The translations under genes and the position numbers were made by a program. Below are positions 10,712-22,314 of a stretch of 64,000 nt of DNA, piece by piece. How positions within the stretch are numbered: the first letter of the stretch is position 1; every line of letters starts with the position of its first letter. The stretch is from Flammulina velutipes (lineage: Eukaryota > Basidiomycota > Agaricomycetes > Agaricales > Physalacriaceae), in contig CM022378.1 of the NCBI GenBank assembly GCA_011800155.1, positions 744,001 through 808,000 on the forward strand, in the 5' to 3' direction. Below the pieces are notes generated by a model. It ran no database searches and was not told where the DNA came from. It saw nothing but the letters and a program-made list of their open reading frames with translations.

Positions 10712-13554
10712 ATGCTGCTCTACGCTTTTCTTTTCCCCACCGCCAGTGTCGTAGAAATGTCAAATCCTCGGCGTTCAGAACGACTGGCACCTCCCACCAA
10801 TCCACCACCTGAACCTATTGTCTATGGGCCCCCAACCCCTCCTTCTCCGCCTCCCCGTTCTATCGACTCCCGCTCTCATACCCAGCGAGTTCTCGACTCG
10901 CAAGAACTGAACGGTACACCTAACCAGCACCGCGGTTCGGCGTCCCGCGCCAAGTTCGCGGACGGTCAGGAGGAAGACCTGATCAAGTACTTTCGGAAGA
11001 TGTACGTCAAGGATGTCGCGGATGATCTGGAAAACTCGCGCGTCTTCATGCATTTTGACGACTACCTTCACGTCGTTCTCAATGTTCCCCGGGAATGGGA
11101 GACCTTGACGGAATACTCTTCTCTAGTGGACAAAGTCATGGCAGACCCAGACTTCCAGCTCCGCATGAAAAACTACCTCGAGATGTGCAAAGTGGACGGA
11201 GACGTCGAGGCGCGGCTCTATGACGTTCGCGCCAACCTCTACAACAAAGCGCTCAGCATTCTCGACGTTCAGGATCCCGACTACAAGGACGAGTCTCTCC
11301 GTTTCATGCCCTTTGACCCTAAGCGCCTCACTCACGGCGTATTTGGCGCTGGAGTCAGTCCAGACCTCATCGCACTCTTCGAGTCGTTGCTGGAATATCA
11401 TTCGCACAACGATGTCAAACATGCCGTGATCGGTGCTGCGAGCGTTCCGCACCTGGAAGAGATCAAGGATACGGGCAAAGCGCTGTTCGATGGCCGTGGA
11501 TGCCCTCGAATTCTCAAAGGAGGTGAATGCCATCGTTGTCGGTTGGATTCAACTGACAAAGTTTTGACTTAAGGTAAGGCGGATGGCATCGATCCCAAGG
11601 ATGGTCCCCCTGTAGTGCGTCAGCAGAAGAAATCCAAGCCACCACGTTCTCGCGAGCGGGTGAACTTCTACTTGTCACGTCCCAGACAGGACGACTCGGT
11701 AGATGAGGACAAGGCAGATGGCTCTGGTACCTACGGGACTGGATCCAAAAGGAAACGTTCCGCTCGCTCGAAGGGGCCCACTGGAAGCAAGGCGCCTCGC
11801 ACAACTAGCAAGCACGTCACCCCTCGCTCCACCCCTCGCTCCACCCCACCTGTCGCCGACGATGACCTATTTCAATCTCGCAAACTTCAGGACGTCCATG
11901 TGCAGTGTGGAAGCTATGCCCTCGATGTCAATTCCCTCACCATCCTTCGTTCTCATCTAATCATGAGCCTGGCTGATCGGGAACGCTTCCAGATGAAACT
12001 CTACGACGACGCTGCTATCATCGACTCTTCTGCCGTCAACATGGCTACTGTCGCAGGCCAGCGCCAGTTCGTAATCATGCTTGTTGGTCTCCGAAGGTTG
12101 TCACCAGAGGATCGTGGGTTTCGCGATATCGTGAAAGGCGCCGACCAGTTGCACAAACGATGGGGGTTCCTGGAGCAACAGTTGAAGAAGAATGGGACAC
12201 TTTCGAAGGGCGAGATGCATTGGCGCAATATCTTGTGGGGTCTCAAGGTGGTAACGAAGATGCATGAGTACAAGATGCTCGACATTGTTTATCGCCAAGC
12301 TGGGATTGTTGGGCGCCTCTCTCTCGTCGTGCGTGCCGTCCGCATCGATGACGAGTCCAAGGTCGTCGTCATAAAATCAACCCGACCAAGCCCTACGCGA
12401 GTTTCCGAGTTCAAGATGGTCACCGCAGCCAAAGACACAGCGAAGAAATATGGTGGTGACGAGCACTGGGTTCTCAGTCGTCTTCCCGAGTTTATCTACT
12501 CTGAAGACGTCCTCACCAAAATTGGCTCGCTCAAGGATCGTCTCCAGGCTTTCTTGAATGGGAGTGCGTACGTCAACGGACAAACGTTTCCGTACGAGTC
12601 TCGCATTTTCCGGATCGACATCCAAGAGCAACTCTTCAACATCGACACTCTGCGCGATGCTCAAGATGTCGCCCAGGTATTTCTGGACATTCTCCAATGT
12701 GAGTATTCACTTGGTGTCTCCTTTGGCGCCAGCTCATCCTATCCACAGGTCACAAATGGCTTTTCGATCATCCGAAAATCCTCCATCGTGATATCAGTAT
12801 GAGCAACATCATGTACCGACGCGTCCAAATTGGAGCACTCGTCATTGTCCGGGGAGTTCTGAACGACATGGACCTGTCATCTTACCGCCGTGATCTTGAT
12901 GCGCGGACAGCGACGTCTTTGCATCGTACTGGCACTCCACCGTTCATGGCGCATGAGCTTCTCGACCCCGGGGGCCATGTCAAACATCTTTATCGCCATG
13001 ATCTCGAGTCTCTTTTCTGTGTCATGTTAGTTCTCGTCAGTCGACATTGCCTTCCCATTGGCCCTCTCCTTCCTCCCGCTCCGCCACCACAGCCCCCCGC
13101 CAGGTGCATTATTGATCTTCCCCACTCTGTCGCGCCTTTCAATGCTTGGTTTGATGGTGATGCGTCATGGAGCACACTATACTCAATCAAGGAGACCTTA
13201 TTCAGCATAACGAAGAGAGAAGGTGCCGAACCTCACAACCAAGTGCATGAGACTTTCGCTGGTTTTCATGTCTGGATACGAGAACTTTGGACGCTTTTCA
13301 TTGATGGTTTCATTGCGAGAAGGGCTCACATCACCAAGTCGAAGCCCGTCGAAGTTCCTTCAGTACCCCTTCCTGCCACTGGTTTTATAGAGCCCCGTGC
13401 CAAACCCATGCTTCAAACACCAGCCACCTTCGATGATGAGACCCTTGGTGATTATGTGACGTACGATTCGTTTTTGAAGGTGATGTACTCCTTCAATAAT
13501 GTTGCGCTTACCGTGTCGTACACCACGGAGGAGCGTAACGTGGCTAGCCGTTAG
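10712..13554 (+). CDS. FunK1 fungal-type protein kinase
   Basis: Exons 10712-11522, 11574-12698 and 12749-13554 join in frame through a GTGAAT-AAG and a GTGAGT-CAG intron. The product is about 913 residues; starting at the ATG at 10757 gives 898. A Pro/Ser-rich N-terminus leads into the large helical FunK1 N-lobe. The C-terminal part has the signature catalytic loop ILHRDISMSNIM, DMDLS at the DFG position, and FMAHELLD plus YRHDLESLFCVM, which typify FunK1 (PF17667). HRD aspartate, Asn and the metal-binding Asp are present, so catalytic competence is plausible. A basic Ser/Arg/Lys segment (about 11740-11830) could act in nuclear targeting, by inference. The gene lies between two copies of a direct repeat. 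Substrates of FunK1 kinases are generally unknown. Confidence 0.9.
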
Positions 13555-13871
13555 CTATATACCATATAGATAGTCGTATATATCCCTTGTTCGTGTTCAG
13601 TTTCGTTGTTAAGTGTAGATCGTATTAAAATCATCTATCTCTTCGACCGTTCGCAGACATTATTCATTAGGCGCTAATTCAAGTTCAAGCGAAAAATCCG
13701 TACTGAGTTTTCTCGTCCAGGATGATGCTACAGCTTCGGAGATGAGTGGGTCAGGCCGGATCAATGTTTATCACTTCGTCCTTACCACCATGGTCTCCTC
13801 GTCCACCGTTGGATCGCAATTGGAATGAGCCTACCCTCGCGTATTTATTATCTCATTAAACCTTCGAAAAG
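13555..13871. other. Intergenic; contains the non-coding part of repeat copy B
   Basis: This 317-base gap joins the FunK1 3' end to the AAA-ATPase-like gene. Its right half matches the stretch before 10011, so upstream sequence of the ATPase-like gene was duplicated together with its first exon. Confidence 0.5.
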
Positions 13872-13927
13872 ATGGCCTCTCTCCCGCCTGTTATGTGTAG
13901 CACAAATGGCGAGTTTATGCCAATTAC
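13750..13927 (+). repeat. Direct repeat copy B (upstream region plus first exon of ATPase-like gene)
   Basis: This copy shares ordered blocks with about 9866-10064, including GCCGGATCAAT, TTACCACCATGG, and the coding start GATGGCCTCTCTCCCGCCTG through GAGTTTATGCCAATTAC. Here the coding part continues (ITDFIKDL) to a GTGAGC donor at 13947, so this is probably the parental copy. Confidence 0.75.
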
Positions 13928-15023
13928 GGACTTCATCAAGGATCTGGTGAGCCTCGTTCAAGTTCTGGCGTTTAGAACTTACCTTTTGGTCTGTCTGTTC
14001 CAGGAGCTGGAGTGAACCTCTCATGTGCTGCCCAAGTCGACAAGATAGCTTGGGTCGACAAATCCCTCGCTATAAAAGCATTACGATCAGTCTCGCCACT
14101 TAACGTAAAAGCGCACCTACCTATCGTCCATCGCCCTCCTGGCTTCGGCAAGACATCCACGATATCTGCACTCAAATTGTTTCACGGATACGACGAAAGT
14201 CGCACACCACTCGCCTTGGATGTCTATGGCGACACACAGCTGAATGCCAACGAAGCCCTCCTCGAAGATCAATGGCTCTACAAATACCATTGGTTCTGTG
14301 ATTTTCCCATCCTATCCTTCGACTTGGCTATCCTAGATATCTCTTCGCCCGAAGCCTTTCTTCCCTCTTTGAAGGAAATGATCTTCACTGAACTCAAATC
14401 ATTCTTGAGGTTTCGCGATCTTCTCATACCGGGTTCCCCACTACCAGAGGAGCTTTCCAGCGTTGCTGAAATCTCACTTCTTGGAGAGACACTTGCCGTA
14501 AGCTCGTTCTTTCTTGCATTGACGACGTTCTTTTGACCATGAACAGTCAGTTCTGGGAGGCGGCAAGAAGAAAACCATTTTCCTGTGTATTGACAATTAC
14601 GACTACGTGCAGAATATGTGTGCGCACCATGACGGCCGCTTCATGGCAATCCTCGAGAAGCACCTCATCTTTCCATTAGCATGCTTCAGGAGATTCTTCG
14701 AACATGGCGTCCTGTTCGGCAGTGGTTGTAGGGACGGGAACGTGAGCAACTTTACAATGCATGATCCACTGGACATATTTTGGCACAATATCGCTACGGA
14801 CCGTTCTGATCATCCAGAACTTGCTACGTCGTTTGGGTTTACTGTGACGGACATCCGGGCGTTGTGCGAGGCACTTGGTGTCCCAGGGTGCGAAGAGGAT
14901 ATAGTTGGATCCCTCAAAGCATATCGGTTCTCTCCCCAGGTGGATGAGGCAGTTTATTCAATGACGGGGGTGCTGGATCATCTGGGTAAGAAGACGGGCA
15001 GAGTGTATAGAGGGGATATGTAA
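13872..15023 (+). CDS. AAA-ATPase-like protein, 5' exon junction apparently out of frame
   Basis: The body (about 14004-14497 and 14547-15023, joined in phase 0 by a GTAAGC-ACAG intron) has RPPGFGKTS as a Walker A in the family style that lacks the first Gly. It also has IFLCIDNYD as a Walker B-like strand and GFTVTDIRALCEALG, which together suggest the AAA-ATPase_like family (PF09820). The body has no ATG before Walker A, so an upstream exon is required. The obvious candidate is 13872-13946 (MASLPPVMCSTNGEF..., then GTGAGC). The only acceptor (CAG at 14003) joins it one base out of register and gives an immediate TGA. Either the gene is broken, the splice differs, or the sequence has an indel. 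Total length is shorter than typical members. Confidence 0.6.
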
Positions 15024-15676
15024 GGCTCCTGGAGGACCTCCATTCCTTTCTCATAGTCAAGACTTTGTACGCATTGATATACAACAACACAGTGATTGTA
15101 GAACGTTGAACGCTGAGCTCCAGCCAGAGGTGTCATATTGCTGACCCGCTCATGTGCCGTTAGTCTGAGCGTACATATGAATCAACGAGGCGGAGTTCGA
15201 AGACATTCTAGGAGTGGAACTTATAGAGATACCCATTACGAGAACAATCAAGGATAGCAAGACACCCCACAACAGCTCTCCGGCTAACAGGGTACTTAAA
15301 TTAAATCTCTAGGCCGGGCTCGACTAACGCGCGCTACCTTCTGTAGATGACCATGTACCAAGTAAAGTAATACCCACTCGCTATCGCTGATACACATCCC
15401 TTAGCCACTTCTTTACCATGGTTCACCATTGTTAAATCAACATCATTCAGTACGTACGGGGAGGAATACAACACAATCTATTACTCGGTGGCGCGTATCT
15501 GATAAAGAACCCTCTGGCACGCGCCCTGCCAGTGGTCACATTATTATCTTCCAATAACCGCTCTAGACCGATCGATAAGCCTGGGAAGAACGTCGCTCTC
15601 GGCAGCAGAGCTATTTAAGACTGGGAACAACTGACCTGCATCTTCTTCACCTTCACCCCATCCATCTAAATCAATA
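15024..15676. other. Intergenic, promoter region of the small HTH gene
   Basis: About 650 bases with no supported open frame. The right end holds a TATA-like TATTTAA and a short pyrimidine-rich leader before the ATG at 15677. Nothing else was recognised. Confidence 0.5.
15612..15618 (+). promoter_or_regulatory. TATA-like box of the small HTH gene
   Basis: TATTTAA lies 65 bases upstream of the ATG at 15677, with a CT-rich leader in between. The spacing fits a fungal TATA element, but no transcript start is known. Confidence 0.35.
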
Positions 15677-16066
15677 ATGGCTCCTCCCAACCCCCAATGC
15701 GCTGCTCTCGCTGCTGCCAAGGAGAAGACTGGTCAGTAGTGTTATCTCGATACATCTTTACACGAGCTCATAGACGCCTAGGACTCTCCTACGCCGACAT
15801 CGCAGCCAAGATCGGTGACTCCGAGGCGCGTGTTATCGAGAGTACGTCGATGAAAGCTTAAAGTCACTGGATCGCATCTTAACCTTCTCATCAGTCTGCA
15901 CTGGCAAAGCCAGACCCACCAACACTGAGTTCAACAACCTCGCCAAGGCGCTAAACATCCAACAAGCTGTACGCATCGAGGCTTATCTCGTCCTCATCAG
16001 CACGTCGACTAATCATTTCCATTTCCATAGGCTCCTCACGATAGCGCCCACGCTACTGTTGCCTGA
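15677..16066 (+). CDS. Small HTH protein resembling the N-terminal domain of cyanase
   Basis: Four exons (15677-15731, 15782-15841, 15895-15968, 16031-16066) join in frame to a 74-residue protein. Each intron has GT...AG ends and is 50-62 nt. After MAPPNPQCAALAAAKEKTG the text LSYADIAAKIGDSEARV, ICTGKARPT and FNNLAKALNI matches the layout of the cyanase N-terminal helix-turn-helix fold. The catalytic C-terminal half of cyanase (with its Arg, Glu and Ser active-site residues) is absent and the protein stops soon after the helices. It is therefore probably not a cyanate hydratase. DNA binding or a role as a free-standing oligomerisation module is possible, but this is inference. Confidence 0.75.
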
Positions 16067-17591
16067 ACTCGTCAGAAATTGTTGTACCACCATCGTAGTT
16101 GTTGTATTCCGTCAAATACCATTGTCTTGCACCACATTTCCCTTGCGCCTCATTGGCTCCGCGTGAATTTCAACTGATGAACCGATCATCTCCCAATCTG
16201 GAAATCGCCTTCGACGTACTCCTTCCCGATTAAGAATAAGAGGCGGTAAGGAAATGGAATTGGACCCGTCGACAGGTGGCTCGGCGAAAAACAGTAGCAT
16301 CGAGAGAAAGTATGAATATTCGGTAACGACGTTGTAGAACACCAAAGAATACTGCTGCATATGCGCAACATACACCACGCCGCCACGAAGTCTTCAATTT
16401 CACATTATATCACAATTCATCCCGGCCATCGACACGCCACCGACATCATATCTCAAGTACACACCCCAAGCTCGACCTCTGAAACCATTCCGCTCTCTGA
16501 AAAAATCAAATCGGATGGACCTTGGCCTCATTTCTGCCGTCCGACTCGTATCGATGGAAATCTACCAATGAATTTATGCACATGAAAAACTAGAAGAGAA
16601 AGAAAGCTCATTTCCGTGTCTTGGACGGTGGCTTTTCTCTCGAGATAAGTTCCCGCCTGTCAACACAAGTACAAGTACACGTACTTACACACCTTCTCGG
16701 AGGTGTAGGCTCGTCCGAAACCCAAGGTCTTGGCGCTGTTTCGCGATTCGTTGTCTAGTTCAAATTCCCACGCTATACCATGGACCATCATGTTTGTCCA
16801 CAGTGCGTTTCGGACTTACTGCCGAAGATCTGGATAGAGTCCGACAGCACGACTTCGCAGCGCCGTTCGAAGCCTCCCAATCGACGTGTCTAAAGTTAAG
16901 ACGACGGAACCTGTCTGAAAAAACGTTCGTCGGGACCAGTTCCAGGCGCAGAGATAAACCGCTCGTCCTCGAGGCAGTGATAGTTTTTATCTGCCGTGCA
17001 TTGTAGAGGAATCACACAAATCAAAGAACGACATAATGTCATTGCCAGCTATGTAACTAAGGATGTACCAAGTATGTACCGAGACGTTAAAAAAGGAATA
17101 AAAGAAACCGAATAATTGCTACATGAAGATCGCGCTGGAACCCACTCTAACCGCCCCTCTACCAAGTCATCCGATGAAGCCACATCCAAAAACGCCCAAC
17201 ATGGGGTCGAAAGGAGAATGGAAGATGAGAGTATACTCTCAATAACAGTTAAGTAAAAGGAGCTATGTATAGACAGGTCAAGCGATGAATGACGGAAAAA
17301 GAGGCGAAGGAGTGTCATTCACCCAATTAGGGGATTGGGGATGGGAAAAGAGGGGAAAGAGAGAGAGATAAATACGACGAGGATGACTACATGCAGAGAG
17401 AAACGAAGGGTCAGCGACGAGGTATATGGTAATAAGTAATAGGAAATATGATCCGTACAGAGCAGAAATGATAGCATGAAAATAGACAGGTGAAGATGAG
17501 AGGAAGATGCGAGAGAAATAAGAAAAATAAGGGCTAGTATGGTAACAAGTCCGAACGAAAACCAGTGTGATGCGTCCGCTGCGATAGATAA
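16067..17591. other. Long non-coding stretch, nothing recognised
   Basis: About 1.5 kb between two convergent genes. Short open frames exist but lack splice support or a recognisable product. The purine-rich right part (about 17300-17560) may be the 3' UTR of the minus-strand RING gene. Confidence 0.4.
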
Positions 17592-19139
17592 TTACGCGGT
17601 GGGCGTGGGCGAGCGCGTATGGCGGTTGGCAGTCGCCGAGGCCGAGGTGTACTTTTGGGTGTTGTTCATTTTGGGATAGACTGGGTAGTCAATATCCGAT
17701 GATGGAGGGATCCAGCGCTCGTGGAGGTCCTGCTTCTCTTCAGAGAGCGATCGGGCCATTTTTGGGGGTGAAGGTTGGGAAAGGCGGCGGGGCTTGGTGG
17801 GGACTGGGGGAGCTGGCGTCTGCGCGCGCAGCTGAGTGGGTCCCGGCGTAGGGAACCGAAGTGGTTGGGGTATCCCGGAAGATCGTGGCATGGGGGGCAC
17901 CGGTGGTGCAGGCGTTTGGGATCGTGCGGAAGGCGTTTGGGATCGTAGCGAAGGCGTATGTGATCGTAAGGTTTGGGCAGGCGTAACAGGTCGTGAAGCC
18001 GCGCTCACGGAGGCGGACCTCACGTGGCTAGAGCTGGAGTTGTACCGTGAAAGAGGGGACTGGTTGGAAGGACTGTAGTGAGACGCTGGCGATGGCGTCG
18101 ATGGAGCTGGTGGGGGTGAGGCAGGGCTAGTATAGCTGCGTGGCGATGGCGTCGTGCTCGACGACATTGCGACGCCTCTGGCACGGGCCAGTTCAATCCG
18201 AAGACTCTGGCATTCCTGGCTCTTTTGAGAATACTGTTCGCGCTGGGAAAAAAAAAGGTTACGTCAGTCAAGGTCACCGGGTGCATGTAGATGTCAACGT
18301 ACTTGTCTATAAAGGGGTTGATAGCGTCCGTCAGCGATTGAATAGATGAAAGAGCATAGGAAACTCACCGGCGAAGCTCAGCCTCTAGCTTTCCCAGCGA
18401 GATCTCCGTATCATCGAGGCGGGTCTTGAGGTTCGCTTCGGTCGCCCTGGCATTCTTGGTGGCTTCGGAGTGGGCAACATGGTTCATAAGAATAGCGCGC
18501 AGGAGGGCAGCGCTAAGATAAAGGGACGACGCCTGGATGGATGGATGGAATAAGCAGTGAGCTGGTGGCTGGACAGAGGACATACCTGGTCGCCGGCCTT
18601 GGCGGCGGTGAGCCAGTCTTCCAGCTCCTTATGGAGGTTGGATACCTCCTCGACAGAGGATTTTTTAGAAGCGACCTTGGCAACCTTGTCTTCCAACTTG
18701 CGAGCCTCTTCACGCGACCTGACACAGCCTGCGTCGACGAACGGGAACTTGTCCGTTTTGCGCGTCCAGATGTCGGCGGCTGACTCTGACTTGCTGTGTT
18801 CCATTGGTGGAGGGAAACGGCGAGCAGAGGCGCTGGAAGAAGACAGAAAGTCGGTGCGAATAAGGCGTATGTCTTGCGAGCAAAATTCTTCGCGACAGAA
18901 TGGACAGACGGGCTTTAGCCTTGCTGGTGTCTTTTCGGCGATCGTTGAAGCGCAACTGGCGCATAGGACGTGACCTGAACGACTGTTAGATTTTTTTTTC
19001 CCTCTTCCCGTGCAGCTAGAAAGACACGGAAAAAAAGTGAGTTTGAAAACTTACCACAGGGAATTGAATGGGGCTGGCACTGAGGACCATACTCCTCAGC
19101 GCAGACGTCGCAGACAGATCCAGTTGCGAGGGTGAGCAT
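17592..19139 (-). CDS. RING-finger protein with coiled coil and P/S/T-rich tail (RING1)
   Basis: Read from 19139 leftward: MLTLATGSVCDVC, then IPCG, an intron, and HVLCASC, ending with VCPFCREEF. This is a C3HC4 RING, so E3 ubiquitin-ligase activity is likely by family. A coiled-coil region follows (SREEARKLEDKVAKVASKK; LKTRLDDTEISLGKLEAELRR). The tail is a long Pro/Ser/Thr segment with repeated RSQTP and APPVP motifs to the stop at 17592. At least four exons. The RING is split by an intron between Cys-Gly and His, unlike the four other RING genes here. RING5 shares the RING-coil-low-complexity layout. Confidence 0.85.
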
Positions 19140-19949
19140 TGTCTTGCTGCTGGGAGAAAGGTCCCCGAGGGCGTGAAAAAAGTTGAATGGGCGAAGGGTT
19201 AGTTCTGTGATGATCGTTTTCTCTTTATACCCCCCGTGGGAAAAGTGCCTTTTTCGTCTGATGACTCGATCAAATGCCCACTGCCCATTGCCCAGTTCGG
19301 CCCCTGTCTTCCTTATTCTGCTCAAACAGTTTCCAAGATTCGCTGGAATTCTTTCCTTTACCGATATTACGCTGATCGAATGCCACTCCACGCATTTCAA
19401 CTGTGCATTCTGCCAGCTGCCAATCCTTCTGCACTCTACCGACAACCGTCCACCAGGTATCACCCAGAACTCCGGAGAAACACTGAGTCATGATGCATCC
19501 ATGATATCCTTTTCATTCGTCCGGATTCCCACTTCGGATTACTGATGCGCATCACCCCTCGGCCTCTGGCGCAGTCACTTCAGTCATCTTCTCCCATTGT
19601 TCTCTGCTCCGTTAATAAGCTCAAAGGAAACGCCACAATGATTCCTGACTCTTCTCTAATATTCCACGCCATTCCTTTGACAAAGGTAACCCGAACTCTT
19701 CAATGGGCTTCCACCCTACGCCCAACCTTCATTATCCCGTGAAATCGCCCATAGCCTCACCACAGACGCAAGGCATTACACGCGCCTTTGTCTATTCTCG
19801 CGCAGCCTCTTTATCTGGGACGGCCCAGATAACAGCCTCGTGCATCTTGCGTGCGTGGATGCTTGGTGACGGCAACCTCAGGCCTGTTCGCTGTTTCCTG
19901 GCGCGCTATTATGTACCGCTAAGCATCGAGCATCTTATCTTTCATATCC

Positions 19950-20453
19950 ACTGCGTATCCAGATCTTAGACTTCGTTCATCTGGCCTCGCTCGAGTTCTC
20001 TCTCGTACACCTCGGACTCTCACTCCCGAATTTTTACCCTCCCCCTCGCCGACGACGCAAGTCCCCATTCAATCCGCGACCCACGCTGTCGCCGCCCTCT
20101 GAGCCCCTTGATTTAACCGAACATTCCCCTTATTCATCCCCGCCTCCAGAGCCCATGGAGATTAAACTCCCCCGCTTATTCAACTGCGCCACATCGGCTC
20201 AGGCTCCGGCTACCAGAAGACTGCGCCCTACCTCAGCTGACCCTCTGGAGGTCCACCACAAGCGCCCCCATGATGATCGACAGAAGGGTTTCCTACTACT
20301 GACTCCGCTGCTCTCGTTCCTTCACCAAATTCATCGGGAGGACCAAGTATTCAATGGTAATATGTGGCGTTAGCGGACTTTGTGTGATCGGGTTCGTGTC
20401 TTTGGCGCGTAGCAGGTATGCCTTCGATGAACCACACGCTTAAGGCTCAATAA
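19950..20453 (+). CDS. Possible unrecognised coding region (3' exons)
   Basis: One frame stays open from an AG acceptor near 19963 to a GTAATA donor at 20357. It reads ILDFVHLASLEF, SLVHLGLSLPNF, a basic PPPRRRRKSPFNP stretch, SPPSEPLDLTEHSPYSSPPP and then MEIKLPRLFNC. Joining to the acceptor at 20415 continues GMPSMNHTLKAQ and stops at 20451-20453. The composition looks protein-like, but the 5' end and start codon were not found and no family was recognised. A chance open frame remains possible. Confidence 0.3.
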
Positions 20454-21994
20454 ATCGACGTTAAAGTTACAGGTAAGCCAGCGCTTGCATGTATGAAAAC
20501 CTGGTTTCGCGCCCCCCTGCCTCCGTCATCAGGGATGATCGATAAATCTTCGTCGGTCAGGGAGTCTAGTCTTGCCTCCGGATGGACGACAGCCCCGACT
20601 AACACATCACAATCGATCGCTCACTACTTCTACCGAGCTCGACAAAGGACGATTCTGCAAGTGGAGGCCGAGCGAACCGTGTTTTCGACAAAGGCAAAAT
20701 GCCAATTTAAGGTGGATCTGGCCTTGCCTGCCGATGACGCATAATTCAGGACGATGGCGCGAACGACTCCGAAGACAGATCCTCACTTGGTTCCGCGGAG
20801 GCATAACTTGAAAAATGAAATTGAAAACTCCAATACGGGGCTGCGCCACTCGGAAGTTCAAGGTTTCCCGGACTCGATATTTTCGCCCGTTTCATGATCG
20901 AATAAACTACAATTCAAGGTGGAGGGTTCCATATTGCGGAATGAATGGGCACTGGGCAGGTGACAGCCGCAGGAAAAAGCCAGCAGCCTGAGCATGGAGC
21001 CCAGACGGAACTTGAAGGAGCCGCCACATTCATGGGTATACATTTTCTTCTGCGACTCAATGTCAACGATCTATCATGCTCCGCTCATCAGACAGACTAC
21101 CGGACGTTCTTTCGTTACGGTGGAAGATGCGTGTCAATTTTCTGGGCACCTTCTCTATTCATTCGATTCCGAGATATCAAGACGCGAGCTGGTGGTTCTT
21201 GTTCCATCGATTGCATTTGCGTTCGAGTGGAAAGCTGTAGTACGTGTAATTAATTCACATTCCATTCTCATGCCACAACTTCACGACCCACGAGTGTTGA
21301 TTTCCGCGTTGTGGTAGAGTTTGATAGATTACAGGTTGAGTTCTTCGTTGCTCAATTGGTGGTTTGGTGCCAAACGCGCTGTTGGGGGTTTTCACGAGAC
21401 ATTCCGAGAACGCCACCAGATGGTGCTTCGGTAAATGGAATACCCGACCACTCCAGTAATGCTCATTTATTAGAAACACTGGCTAATGAACCGTACTCAA
21501 ACATATTCTTAGTGTACGATTGCTCCTGAAACCGACAGAAGCGGCTCGACGATAAGCTCGCTGGTCCCGCACATAGAACATAATTGGAACGGTGTATACG
21601 CAAGGCTGTAGGTCGCTCAATCTACGTGAGAGGCTGGATCCACAAATCTCCTACACTAAGCGATAAGTCAATGCGAACTTCTGAGCAAATGTCTTGTTAC
21701 GTCCAAGTCGAAGAGGCGTACCATGAGGGGACGTGTCATCGTGGTCGTTAGAGGCTCATCTTGGCCCGGACTACGACGCACGTCTACAGACAATCGTTGT
21801 TCGATGTTTAGCGTGGATATATTGGGATACTCTTACGCATCATGTATAGTCTATAGTCCTAAATTCTTGATTATGTTTCAGCGAACGTAAAACGATATAA
21901 TTAGAAATCGGAGGTATATTTTCGACTTTCATTGACCATGAACGTCGCCATGTCTCCTGTAGGTACCATAAAAAGATGCGCTGCAATCATGAAT

Positions 21995-22083
21995 GCATTA
22001 AGAGGGAATCGAACCCCCGGCGGGTCGAACACGCGGTTGCCTGCTCATGGCAACGACCCAGGTTACCACTACCCCATTAATGC
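21995..22083 (-). tRNA. tRNA-Gly(GCC) with a 19-nt intron
   Basis: On the minus strand the 7-bp acceptor GCATTAA/TTAATGC, D-stem GGGT/ACCT, anticodon stem GGTCG/CGACC and T-arm GGGGG-TTCGATT-CCCTC all pair. The anticodon loop is TT-GCC-A, then the intron, then T. The intron sits at the canonical position after base 37. Removing 19 nt leaves a 70-nt body identical to the copies at 26777 and 38353. The CCA end is not encoded. Confidence 0.95.
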
Positions 22084-22314
22084 GTTGGACATTAACTTGA
22101 AATCGCTCAATACAATATGTACCTAATTTACAATCCTTTAACTTCCGGTAGGCTTTGCAGCATATTTTCTGGTGCTATTATGAACCTATGTCGGGCCATC
22201 CGAAGTGCGCAACACGCCAAGAAGCAGAATGGTATCTACTAGTGTAGTAAGTAGTAGTACTGTACTAGCGTATTCATCAATTTTGCATCAATTCCTCCTC
22301 TTTTCATCACCACG

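Larger units (their letters stand above)
19140..22314. other. Gene-poor 3.2 kb with one tRNA and one weak coding candidate
   Basis: Apart from the tRNA-Gly at 21995-22083 and the low-confidence candidate at 19950-20453, no coding region could be supported. A 107-codon frame at 20994-21317 was examined but has no recognisable domain. The 3' part includes the promoter of the membrane-protein gene at 22315. Confidence 0.4.

Noticed and set aside
13872..14011. A first-exon join making the ATPase-like gene intact
   Set aside because: All donors tested in the exon are phase 0 and the acceptor needs phase 1; alternative ATGs at 13906 and 13917 do not solve it.
15677..16066. Calling the small gene a cyanate hydratase
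   Set aside because: The catalytic C-terminal half is absent; only the N-terminal-like helices are present.
20994..21317. 107-codon frame as a gene
   Set aside because: No domain, no consistent splice extension and no homologous copy in the window.
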